NCBI RefSeq assembly: GCF_030064165.1
Contig: NZ_CP125947.1
Coordinates: 4,216,001-4,280,000, forward strand
Source: Comamonas resistens
GTDB taxonomy: Bacteria > Pseudomonadota > Gammaproteobacteria > Burkholderiales > Burkholderiaceae_C
Direction: 5' to 3'
Length of the DNA: 64,000 bases
Positions 33,960-42,842 of the stretch are shown here, piece after piece. Below the pieces are notes generated by a model. That model did no database searches. It was not told where the DNA came from and worked only from the letters and a program-made list of their open reading frames with translations. The translations under genes were made by a program, and so were the position numbers. Numbering within the stretch: the first letter of the stretch is position 1; each line of letters begins with the position of its first letter.

Positions 33960-34555
33960 GCGCGACCCGACTCCGGGGACAGCATCCAGCGCTGCAGACC
34001 CAGCAAACCCAGAGCGCGGTCATAGCGCTCGTCCACCGGGGTGCTGAAGATCACCTCGGGGTCGGCTTCCACGGTCAGCCAGGCGTTTTCGCCGATTTCG
34101 GATTCGAGCTGACCCTCATCCCAGGACGAATAGCCCAGCGTGACCAGCACGCGCCTGGGGCCGGCACCGTCGGACAAGGCTTCAAGCACATCCTTGGAGG
34201 TTGTCATTTCCAGGCCGCCGGGAATGGTCATGGTCGAGGCATAGGCCGACTCGTTCTCGGCTGCGCCTTCGATGACCATGGGCTCATGCAGCACAAAGCC
34301 GCGGTCGGTCTGGACCGGGCCGCCGGTAAACACCTGAGCCTCGCGCAGATCCTCGCGCTTGAGACCCAGATCCACTTTTTCCAGCAGGCCTTGCAGGCTG
34401 AGCTTGGAAGGCTTGTTGATAATCAAACCGAGCGCGCCACGCTCGCTGTGCTCGCACAGGTACACAACGCTGCGCGAAAACGACTCATCTTCCAGGCCGG
34501 GCATAGCGATCAGGAAGTGGTGCGTCAAGTTGATAGGCGCAGATTCTTCAGACAT
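33956..34555 (-). CDS. yqgE: YqgE/AlgH family protein
   Basis: 199 residues. Typical N-terminus LTHHFLIAMPGLEDESFSRSVVYLCEH and the later GYSSWDEGQLE..IGENAWL block of the UPF0301 family. Molecular function unknown; in Pseudomonas AlgH affects alginate. It is the first gene of the minus-strand yqgE-ruvX-pyrR-pyrB unit. Its start codon is only 22 bp from the start of the divergent photolyase gene, so the promoters must overlap coding sequence. Confidence 0.93.
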   Translation of the reverse strand: MSEESAPINLTHHFLIAMPGLEDESFSRSVVYLCEHSERGALGLIINKPSKLSLQGLLEKVDLGLKREDLREAQVFTGGPVQTDRGFVLHEPMVIEGAAENESAYASTMTIPGGLEMTTSKDVLEALSDGAGPRRVLVTLGYSSWDEGQLESEIGENAWLTVEADPEVIFSTPVDERYDRALGLLGLQRWMLSPESGRA

Positions 34556-34577
34556 CCAGCGATTTTAATGGCGATCC

Positions 34578-36068
34578 ATGACTTCTTCTTACCCTGTGGG
34601 CTTGATCTGGCTGCGGCGTGACCTGCGTCTGGCCGATAACGCCGCGATTTACCATGCCGCCAGGCATTGCGCAAAGCTGTATTGCGTCTTTGTCTTTGAC
34701 GACAGCATTCTTGCCACCCTGCCCCGCGCCGACCGCCGCGTGGAGTTCATCTGCCAGAGTCTGGTCGAGCTGGATGCCGCCCTGCGCGAGACCGCGGGAC
34801 GCCCGCAGACAGGGCTGATCACGCGGCGCGGCCTGCCCCAGGACATCATCCCGGCCCTGGCCCGGCAACTGGGCGCGGGTGCGGTCTTCTGCAACGACGA
34901 CGACGAACCGGCTGCTCTTGCCCGCGACGCCCAGGTGGCGCGCAGCCTCAAGGCCCAGGGGCAGTTGCTGCTGCGCTTCAAGGACCACCGCATCTTTGCG
35001 CGCGACGAGGTGCTGACCCAGAGCCTGTCGCCGTTCTCGGTCTTCACGCCCTACAAGAACGCTTGGCTGCGAAAGATCACGCCGTTCTATCTCTCGGCCT
35101 ATCCCAGCGAGCGCGATCTGGCGAGCAAGCTGGCCGACCTGCCGGACAGCGAGCGCCGCACGATCCCCTCGGCTGCGGATCTGGGCTTTGCTCCGGACAC
35201 GCTGGCCGGCCTGCGCCTGCCCACCGGCGTCAGCGGCGCACGCCAGCTGCTGGCCGATTTTCTGCCGCGCCTGCCGCAGTACAAGACGGCGCGCGACTTT
35301 CCGGCCCTCAAGGGGCCCAGCTATCTCAGCGTGCATCTGCGCTTCGGCACCGTGTCGATACGCGAGCTGGCCCGCCTCGCCCATGAGGCGGCGCACAACG
35401 AGGACTGGTCTGCCGCCGCGCGCGAAGGCGCGGCCACCTGGCTCAGCGAGCTGATCTGGCGCGACTTCTACTTCCAGATCCTGGCCCACCAGCCTTATGT
35501 TGTGGAACGCAGCTTCAAGCCTGCCTATGACGCCATCGAATGGGAGACGGGAGCCGAAGCCGACGCCCTCTTTGCCGCCTGGTGCGAGGGCCGCACCGGC
35601 TACCCGCTGGTCGATGCCGCCATGCGCCAGCTCAATACCAGCGGCTATATGCACAACCGGCTGCGCATGGTCACGGCCAGCTTTCTGGTCAAGGACCTGG
35701 GCCTGGACTGGCGCCGGGGCGAAGCCTATTTCGCCGAGAAGCTCAACGATTTCGACCTGGCGGCCAACAACGGCGGCTGGCAATGGGCGGCCTCCACGGG
35801 CTGCGATGCCCAGCCCTGGTTCCGCATCTTCAACCCCGTGACCCAGAGCGAGAAGTTCGATCTGGACGGCAAGTTCATAGCGCGTTATGTGCCTGAAGTG
35901 GCTCAGCTGCCCAGCAAACTGCGGCATGCCCCCTGGCTGGCCAAGCCGCTGGAGCTGGCCGAAGCAGGCATCGCACTGGGGCGCGACTATCCCTTGCCCG
36001 TCGTGGATCACGCGGCAGCGCGCGAAAAGACGCTGGCACGTTATGGCATCTTGAAGAACAACATCTAA
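34578..36068 (+). CDS. phrB: Deoxyribodipyrimidine photolyase
   Basis: 496 residues. Alpha/beta antenna domain at about 1-130 (LIWLRRDLRLADNAA) and helical FAD domain at about 210-490 with FDLAANNGGWQWAASTGCDAQPWFRIFNP, the FAD/lesion-binding core of class I CPD photolyases. It repairs UV-induced cyclobutane dimers with blue light. It ends 1 bp before a strong bidirectional terminator shared with chpA. Confidence 0.94.
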   Translation: MTSSYPVGLIWLRRDLRLADNAAIYHAARHCAKLYCVFVFDDSILATLPRADRRVEFICQSLVELDAALRETAGRPQTGLITRRGLPQDIIPALARQLGAGAVFCNDDDEPAALARDAQVARSLKAQGQLLLRFKDHRIFARDEVLTQSLSPFSVFTPYKNAWLRKITPFYLSAYPSERDLASKLADLPDSERRTIPSAADLGFAPDTLAGLRLPTGVSGARQLLADFLPRLPQYKTARDFPALKGPSYLSVHLRFGTVSIRELARLAHEAAHNEDWSAAAREGAATWLSELIWRDFYFQILAHQPYVVERSFKPAYDAIEWETGAEADALFAAWCEGRTGYPLVDAAMRQLNTSGYMHNRLRMVTASFLVKDLGLDWRRGEAYFAEKLNDFDLAANNGGWQWAASTGCDAQPWFRIFNPVTQSEKFDLDGKFIARYVPEVAQLPSKLRHAPWLAKPLELAEAGIALGRDYPLPVVDHAAAREKTLARYGILKNNI

Positions 36069-36069
36069 A

Positions 36070-36155
36070 AAAGAAGCGGTTTGCGCCTGTCTTGAAAGGG
36101 TTTAAGGAAGTTTCTCACCTCAAACCCAATCGCAACTTGCGCAAACCGCTTCTTT
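36070..36155. terminator. Bidirectional terminator between phrB and chpA
   Basis: Perfect 17-bp inverted repeat AAAGAAGCGGTTTGCGC (36070-36086)/GCGCAAACCGCTTCTTT (36139-36155) with a 52-base spacer. T-runs lie at the outer edge on each strand, between two convergent genes. Confidence 0.75.
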
Positions 36156-36169
36156 ATCAGTAGCAGACT

Positions 36170-39100
36170 TTATTCGGTGACCGCTTCTGGCTCATCCGCC
36201 GCAGGCCCGCTCAACGGGTTGCGCTCCGGCGCAGGGCCGCTGCGCTGCAAGGCGTAGTGCTGAATCAGGCCCAGCAGTTCCTCGTCGGAGTACGGTTTGC
36301 CCAGATAGTGGTTGGCACCCAGCTCGCGAGCCATTTCACGGTGCTTCTGCGCAATGCGCGAGGTAATCATCACCACGGGCAGACCTTCAAGCTTGTGATC
36401 GGCGCGGATGTTGCGCAACAGATCGAAACCGTCCATGCGCGGCATTTCGATATCCGACAGCACCAGGGTCGGACGCTCGTCCTGCAGTCGTTCCAGCGCC
36501 TGCAGGCCGTCGGCAGCCAGCGTGACGCGATAGCCTTCACGCTGCAGCAGACGCTGGGTAACGCGGCGCACGGTGATGGAGTCGTCCACCACCAGCACCA
36601 GCGGCACCGTGGTCTGCGCACCGCCCGAAAGACCCGCACCGGCGGCCTGGGCCTCGGAAGCGCCTTCGGCGGCAGCCTGCTCGGCCTTGGCCAGCATGGC
36701 ACGCACGCTGTCGCCATGCACATTGGCCAGCGCCACAGGGTTATAGATCTGCACCACGGCGCCCGAGGGCAGCACGGACATACCGGTCAGACCGGGCAGA
36801 CGCGAGAGCTGCGGCCCCAGGTTCTTGATCACCACTTCCTGGTTGCCCAGCACTTCATCGACGTGCAGAGCCACGCGCTGCGAGGCACTGCGCACGATGA
36901 CCACGGGGCGTGTGCGGCCCACGTTCTCGTCGCTGCGCAGCGATGCCTGCCACAGCGCACCGGCCCAGAAGAAGGGCATGACTTCGCTGCCGTCGTGGAA
37001 CTCGTGCCGGCGGTAGCTTTCCTCCAGCGTCTCGACCGAGACACGGCGCACGATTTCCACCAGGCTGGCGGGCACGCCCATGGAGATGGAGCCCATGCGC
37101 AGCATGACCACCTGGGTCACCGCTGTCGTCAACGGCAGCACCAGGCGGAAGGCACTGCCACGGCCCTCTTCGGAGTGGGTTTCGATACGGCCGCCGAGGG
37201 CGTTCACTTCGGAGCGCACCACGTCCATGCCAATGCCGCGGCCGGCCACGCCCGTCACTTCGGTGGCCGTGCTGAAGCCCGGCTCGAAGATCAGACGGCC
37301 AGCGTCTTCCATGGTCATGAACTGCTCGGCAGACCACAGCTTCAGGCCAATCGCCTTGGCACGAATGCGCTCCAGATTCAGGCCCGCGCCATCATCCTCG
37401 ACCGACAGCGCCACATCGTTGCGCTCCTGGCTCAGAATGATTTCGATCGTGCCGACGACGGGCTTGCCCTTGGCCTGGCGCTCTTCGGGCGACTCGATGC
37501 CGTGGGCCACGCAGTTACGCAGCAGATGTTCGAAGGCCGGCATCATGCGTTCCAGCATGCCGCGGTCCATTTCGATGGTGCCGCCCAGAATGTTCAGGCG
37601 CACCTGCTTGCCCATCTCCTTGGAGGTCTGGCGCACCACGGCGTACAGACGCTCGGCAAAAGAGTCGAACTCCACCATGCGTGTGCGCAGCAGATCGCGC
37701 TGCAGATCACGCGCCTGACGGCCCTGAGCCACCAGGTCATCTTCGGCAGCCGCCAGATCGCGCTGCAGATTGCGCTGCACGGTGGCCACGTCGTTGACCG
37801 ACTCGGCCATCATGCGGGTCAGCTCCTGCACGCGCGTGAAGCGGTCGAACTCCAGCGGGTCAAAGCCTGCCGCCGTGTCCTTGGACAGGGCCAGACGCGA
37901 CTGCATCTGGCTCTCTGCCTGCACCTCGATATCGCGCAACTGGGTGCGCAGACGCTCCAGGTTGCCGGTCAGGTCATTGAGTGCAGCACGCGCCTGGTTC
38001 AGGCGCGAGTCCACACGCGAGCGGGCAATCAGCACTTCGCCGGTCTGAGAAATCAGGCGGTCCAGCAGTTGCGCACGCACACGCACGGTCTGCTGCGAAG
38101 CGGCACGCGGCACCACGGGCGCGGGCATCTGAATGGCCATGCCCGCTGCCTCGGCCTCTGCCAGGGACTTGGCTTCTGCCGGAGCGGCTTCTGCACTGCT
38201 CAGGTGCAGAGGCACCTGGGCCAACGTGTCCTCGATCTGGTCCAGTGGCAGCTCGGGCTCTTGCTCGCCGGCCATGCGCAGCACATCAAAGCTGGCCTGC
38301 AACGCGTCGAAGCTGCCCAGCAGCGGCTCGATGGCATCGGCCACAGGCCTTTCGTGGTCCACACGCTCCACCGCCGATTCCAGGCGGTGGGCCATTTCGC
38401 CCATGCGCATGGCGCCGGCCAGGCGGGCGCTGCCCTTGAGCGTGTGCAGCGCGCGCAGTGCTTCGTTGCGCGCCTCTTCCAGCGCAGGACGGCCATGCCA
38501 ACGGCGCAGCGCAGCACCCAGCTTGGGCAGCAGGTCCACGGCTTCTTCTTCAAAGATGGGGAACAGGTCCGGATCGACCTGGTCCAGCACATCGATATCG
38601 TCCTCATCGTCGGCGGCATGAACGGCCAGGGCAATGGCCTCGTCGATGCGACGCTGCAGCTCGGCCTCCTGGTCCACGCTGCCGCCGGTAACCAGCGAAT
38701 ACGGCGCCTGCAGCGCCACCGGATCGGCGGCATCGAGCACCTGATCGGCGGCCACATCCGCCAAAGCCTTTGGCTCTGGCTCGATCTCCTGCACAGTCTC
38801 TGAGCTGGCGCCGGCGGGAGCAACTTCGGCCGCCGCTGGCTCCGCCCTGGCTTCGGTCTGGACCAGGGCCAGCGACTGGCTTTGAGCCGCCTCGGCCGCG
38901 AAGTCCAGCGGCAGATCCTTGGGGTCGTTGAGAGGCGCCAGCACATCGTCTGGCCACTCGGAGTCCGGTGCCAGCAGCTCTTCCTCGGCAACAGGAAGCT
39001 CCAGCGCCTGCACCTCGGTGCTCAGGATTTCACGCAGCGCCTCTTCCACCGTGGGCAACGGCGTCTTGAGGAAGCCCGCCGCAAACTGGTGCAGCAGCCG

Positions 39101-42100
39101 GCGGATTTCATCCGAGGCCTCCAGACTCTGACGAATCTGAGTTTCGCTGGCATAACGCTGGGGCAGCAGATGCTGCAGCGCATGTTCGAGCAATCGGGCC
39201 AGCTCGGACAAAGCCTTGAAACCCACGGTACCGGAACTGCCGGCCAGCGAATGCGCCAGCGCAATCGCCTCCTCGGGAATCTCCTGTTTGGGCTGCTGCA
39301 TCCACTGCTGCAACACGCCATCGAGCCGGGCCGACCATTCATCGGCTTCATTCAGATAGACGTTGTACAGCGGCGTGCTGATGCGCAGGCCATCGATATT
39401 CTTGTAGCCATCGTCTTCGACGAGCGGGGCAGCGTCGGCCTCTTGCAGCGCCGTCTCAGGCTCTGCAGCCTCGGTCTGCACCAGCTCCGGCAGATCCGGC
39501 TTCAGCAGCTCTGGGCCGGCCTCGGCAATAGCTGGCGTCTGCGTGGCAATCGAGGCCTGCTCGCTTTCGCGTATGGCCGCTTCAAAGGCGGCGAAATCAA
39601 GCTCCTGCACGGCATCGGCAGAAACGGACGGCTCAGCCACAGGCGCGGCCGACTCCACCACTGGAACTTCATCCGGAAGCTCCAGCGACATTGCGGTCAG
39701 CGGTCCCTGCTCGGCCACCAGTCCCAGCTCGGCAGGCCTGTCCGGCACATCTGCTGCCTCGGTTACATCAGGCACGAATTCCGGAAATTCCAGCGCCGGA
39801 ATTTCGGCAGCCCACTCCAGCTCTGGCAAGCTATCGGCAGTCGCTTCTTCGCTGACCACGGCTTGCGCGGCCTCGATTTGCGCATCGACGGTAGGCGCCA
39901 GGCTCTGCATAGATTCGAGCGTCTCTGCAAGCTCCTCACGCGCGCCCCGGCGCGGCACCAGCGCCACTTCGGCGCGTTCGCCATGCATGCGCATGGCGTC
40001 CGCAGCGGCCCGGAAAGGCGTGGCCGACCAGTTCTCGGCTCTATGCTGCTCCAGATCCTGCGCCCAGGCCCCAAAGGCCTTGAGAGCATCCCGAGCGAGC
40101 TGCTGCATGGGCTCGGGCATGGCTTTTTGCTCGGCCAGCCAGGCGTTGAGCATTTGCTCCAATGCCCAACCGGCTTCGCCGAACTCGTCCAGCCCCACCA
40201 TGCGCGAGCTGCCCTTGAGCGTATGGAATGCCCGGCGCAACGTGGTCTGCTCGCCCAGGTTCGCAGGCTCGTCGGCCAGCGCCTGCAAGGCCTGCAAACC
40301 GTTGTCCACCACTTCGCGTGCTTCCTCCAGGAAGATGGAAAGCAGCTCGTCATCGCCATCCAGATCCTGCGCGCTCAGCTCCACCGGCTGCTCTACGAGA
40401 GCGGGTTCAACCTTCACCTCCTGGGCAGGGAAGTCCAGCATGAACTCCAGGCCCTGGCTTTCCTCTGCCGGGCTCTTGCCGGACTGCATGTCGGCAAAGA
40501 CCTGGGCCATGGCATCCGCCAGGGCATCGGGGCCTTCGCCCGTATGGGGCGCAGGGGCAGATGGTTCAATGTCGGGCAGCGCTGCAGGTTCGGTCTCGGC
40601 CCAGGGGCTGGGGTCCTGCCCAGGCAGGTCCGCCAGCTCGGAAGGCTGCTCCAGCACCGTGGGCTGGAATTCCGCCTCAGGCACTGCAGCTTGCACAGGA
40701 GTTGCCGATTGAGATTCAAATTCCGGCGCAACGCTTTCCTGATCAGCGTCTGCAGCTATGGCAGGTATAGCATTCACCTCCGCAGCAGCCTGAACCGCTT
40801 CTGGAGCAGGCTGCGACGGCACGGCAGGTACCGCAGCCGGCGCTACCGCCGGCACAGATGCCGGTGCGCCGGCCAGATCCATCGCGATATCGACAGGGGC
40901 AGCCAGCGCCGGGCCTCGGCCACGGCTTTGGCCCATGACGATGCGCAACTCGTCCCTGTCCTCGTCATACACAAACAGCTTGCGCGCCATATTGCGCTGA
41001 TAGCTGAGCATGTCGATCAAAAAGCCCATCGCGCCAAGACTGCCGCCCAGCTTTTCAAAGACCTTGAGTCGGTCTTCCTGCGCCACCTCGCCCAGCATCA
41101 GATGCTCGACGGTGTCGCGCATGCGCTGCATGGCAGTCGCTGCCTGATCGAAACCCAGCACCATGAGCACGCCGCGCATCTGCGACATCTGGCCCGGCAC
41201 GGGTGCCAGCACCGAACTGTCCAAAGGATTGCGGAAGTACTGGTCCAGGTGTTTTTCCGCCTCGCCCAGCGTCACGCGCAGCTCACCAACCACGGAGCCC
41301 ATGGTCTGCTGGTCGCTGGCCTGGCGGTACAGGTCTTCCATCCAGAATTCGAGCGGCTGGGAGGGCGCGCCATGCAAGGCTGCATCCAGACGCTGCACCA
41401 GCACGCTTGACTGAGCCGCCTGAACACTCTCATCCTGGCCACCGGTCATGAACGAGGCCTGCAGATACAGGACGGCCGTGGCAACCTCCATGGCCAGCTC
41501 GGCCGGCGGCGGCTCGCCGATACGCTCCACGGTTTCGGCCACGCGAATCAGGCCGCGTGCCAGACCATGGCTTGCAGGCTGCAGCTTGACCAACGATTCG
41601 GCCACCTGACCGAACTGCTCGCCCATGGCGCGGATCTTGCCGCGCTCGCCACCTGCCACCGCCGACCAGGTCTCGGCAGCGGCAGCGATACGCTTGCGCG
41701 CCTGCACCAGTACCGCCGGGTCATAACGACCAAAGCGTGCCACCTGATAGTCCACCAGCGGCATGGTCTCCATGGAATAGGCTTGCTGCACGGACTGCAG
41801 CGCCGGCCCGGCCTGATCACGCGGCTGTGCCTGCGCGCAAAAGAACATCAGGTCCTGCAGCAAACGGGCCGGCGGCAGGCTGTCACCCTTGGCCATGGTC
41901 GCGTACTGCATGAGCACACGCGAAGCCATGCGCTTGACGTAGACGTCCGCAGTGATCAGTCCACGCGAGAGCCCGTCAAAGAACGCAGCCGCAATCTTCC
42001 AGAAACTGCGCGCACCGACATCTTCGGCCTGGGCTGCCGCAAACCGCAGGCACAAAGTGCACATCTGCGCTGCAGCCTCGCGGTCATCGCTCTTGACCAT

Positions 42101-42700
42101 GCGCAGCACCACACCGTCCAGCATGGCTCGGGCCTGCGGACCATAAGCCAGGGGCTCCGGCACAGGGACATTCCAGCGCGGCTCACGCGCACGGCGCTCG
42201 GACGGCCACAGGTCGGCCGGGTGGATCTTGTCATTGCCGGCCAGCACCTGCGTGTCGCGGTACTGGGGAAACAGCGCCACGGCAGATACATTCTTGCCGG
42301 CCAGCACGGCTTCCAGATATTCCATCAGCGCAAAATGCGTGCGTTCCAGCGTGGAGGCAGCTTCCTGCGTGCAGTATTCGGGGCGCTGTACGAAGCGGTT
42401 GACCGCAGCTTCCATGCCGCGCAGCACCTGGGCCGGGCCGCTGATGCCGACCATCTCCAGCGCACCGCAAGCCTGGTGCAGTTGCTGGCGCGCAATGCGC
42501 AGCGCCGATGTATCCAATGCCTCCAGATCGGACTGGCGCGCCGCGTCCGCATCTCTGACAAAGCGGCCTACGGCCTTGGTGGCAGCCTCCAGCGACTTGC
42601 GCACTTCATCGAGCACCCAGGCCAAGGGGCCCAGGTCCTGCTCGGTGGCTGCAGGCGTCGCTGCACGTGTTGGCGAGTCGTCAACCTCTGACATGCTCAA
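36170..42700 (-). CDS. pilL: ChpA/PilL hybrid chemosensory histidine kinase of the type IV pilus
   Basis: 2176 residues. Several Hpt domains, with phospho-acceptor His in AFHTLKGSSRM (about 823), LAHSLAGSSGT (about 1150) and LHTLKGSARLA (about 1417), separated by long Ala/Glu/Pro-rich linkers. Then a CheA dimerisation/HATPase core (LLRNCVAHGIESPEE at about 1727, GRGIGMDVV), a CheW-like domain, and a C-terminal receiver with Asp about 2078 (LVLSDIEMPRMD). It is the central kinase of the Pil-Chp pathway controlling pilus extension, twitching and, in Pseudomonas, cAMP. It is the last gene of pilG-H-I-J-L. A second Met at codon 3 is an alternative start. Confidence 0.95.
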   Translation of the reverse strand: MSMSEVDDSPTRAATPAATEQDLGPLAWVLDEVRKSLEAATKAVGRFVRDADAARQSDLEALDTSALRIARQQLHQACGALEMVGISGPAQVLRGMEAAVNRFVQRPEYCTQEAASTLERTHFALMEYLEAVLAGKNVSAVALFPQYRDTQVLAGNDKIHPADLWPSERRAREPRWNVPVPEPLAYGPQARAMLDGVVLRMVKSDDREAAAQMCTLCLRFAAAQAEDVGARSFWKIAAAFFDGLSRGLITADVYVKRMASRVLMQYATMAKGDSLPPARLLQDLMFFCAQAQPRDQAGPALQSVQQAYSMETMPLVDYQVARFGRYDPAVLVQARKRIAAAAETWSAVAGGERGKIRAMGEQFGQVAESLVKLQPASHGLARGLIRVAETVERIGEPPPAELAMEVATAVLYLQASFMTGGQDESVQAAQSSVLVQRLDAALHGAPSQPLEFWMEDLYRQASDQQTMGSVVGELRVTLGEAEKHLDQYFRNPLDSSVLAPVPGQMSQMRGVLMVLGFDQAATAMQRMRDTVEHLMLGEVAQEDRLKVFEKLGGSLGAMGFLIDMLSYQRNMARKLFVYDEDRDELRIVMGQSRGRGPALAAPVDIAMDLAGAPASVPAVAPAAVPAVPSQPAPEAVQAAAEVNAIPAIAADADQESVAPEFESQSATPVQAAVPEAEFQPTVLEQPSELADLPGQDPSPWAETEPAALPDIEPSAPAPHTGEGPDALADAMAQVFADMQSGKSPAEESQGLEFMLDFPAQEVKVEPALVEQPVELSAQDLDGDDELLSIFLEEAREVVDNGLQALQALADEPANLGEQTTLRRAFHTLKGSSRMVGLDEFGEAGWALEQMLNAWLAEQKAMPEPMQQLARDALKAFGAWAQDLEQHRAENWSATPFRAAADAMRMHGERAEVALVPRRGAREELAETLESMQSLAPTVDAQIEAAQAVVSEEATADSLPELEWAAEIPALEFPEFVPDVTEAADVPDRPAELGLVAEQGPLTAMSLELPDEVPVVESAAPVAEPSVSADAVQELDFAAFEAAIRESEQASIATQTPAIAEAGPELLKPDLPELVQTEAAEPETALQEADAAPLVEDDGYKNIDGLRISTPLYNVYLNEADEWSARLDGVLQQWMQQPKQEIPEEAIALAHSLAGSSGTVGFKALSELARLLEHALQHLLPQRYASETQIRQSLEASDEIRRLLHQFAAGFLKTPLPTVEEALREILSTEVQALELPVAEEELLAPDSEWPDDVLAPLNDPKDLPLDFAAEAAQSQSLALVQTEARAEPAAAEVAPAGASSETVQEIEPEPKALADVAADQVLDAADPVALQAPYSLVTGGSVDQEAELQRRIDEAIALAVHAADDEDDIDVLDQVDPDLFPIFEEEAVDLLPKLGAALRRWHGRPALEEARNEALRALHTLKGSARLAGAMRMGEMAHRLESAVERVDHERPVADAIEPLLGSFDALQASFDVLRMAGEQEPELPLDQIEDTLAQVPLHLSSAEAAPAEAKSLAEAEAAGMAIQMPAPVVPRAASQQTVRVRAQLLDRLISQTGEVLIARSRVDSRLNQARAALNDLTGNLERLRTQLRDIEVQAESQMQSRLALSKDTAAGFDPLEFDRFTRVQELTRMMAESVNDVATVQRNLQRDLAAAEDDLVAQGRQARDLQRDLLRTRMVEFDSFAERLYAVVRQTSKEMGKQVRLNILGGTIEMDRGMLERMMPAFEHLLRNCVAHGIESPEERQAKGKPVVGTIEIILSQERNDVALSVEDDGAGLNLERIRAKAIGLKLWSAEQFMTMEDAGRLIFEPGFSTATEVTGVAGRGIGMDVVRSEVNALGGRIETHSEEGRGSAFRLVLPLTTAVTQVVMLRMGSISMGVPASLVEIVRRVSVETLEESYRRHEFHDGSEVMPFFWAGALWQASLRSDENVGRTRPVVIVRSASQRVALHVDEVLGNQEVVIKNLGPQLSRLPGLTGMSVLPSGAVVQIYNPVALANVHGDSVRAMLAKAEQAAAEGASEAQAAGAGLSGGAQTTVPLVLVVDDSITVRRVTQRLLQREGYRVTLAADGLQALERLQDERPTLVLSDIEMPRMDGFDLLRNIRADHKLEGLPVVMITSRIAQKHREMARELGANHYLGKPYSDEELLGLIQHYALQRSGPAPERNPLSGPAADEPEAVTE

Positions 42701-42758
42701 TTTCCTTGACCCCTAGAGAGTCCGTATCAGTTGTCCATGCTGCATGTGCCTCTTATCA

Positions 42759-42834
42759 GAGACGCCAAGCAAGAGCCGCCTCGCGGCAATGGCGTCGTCC
42801 CCCTTGGGGGAAGCCGCGCAGCGGCACAGGGGGT
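42759..42834. repeat. Dispersed GC-rich intergenic repeat, copy 3
   Basis: GAGACGCCAAGCAAGAGCCG, GGCGTCGTCCCCCTTGGGGG and GCAGCGGCACAGGGGG, between pilJ and pilL. It is a shortened version of copy 2 (31841-31939), lacking its inner palindrome. Confidence 0.7.
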
Positions 42835-42842
42835 GATCTTGC

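Noticed and set aside
36257..38803. Long plus-strand frame (848 aa) opposite pilL
   Set aside because: Antisense shadow of the high-GC chpA/pilL gene: His/Gln-rich composition, no motif, and pilL itself has clear domains throughout.
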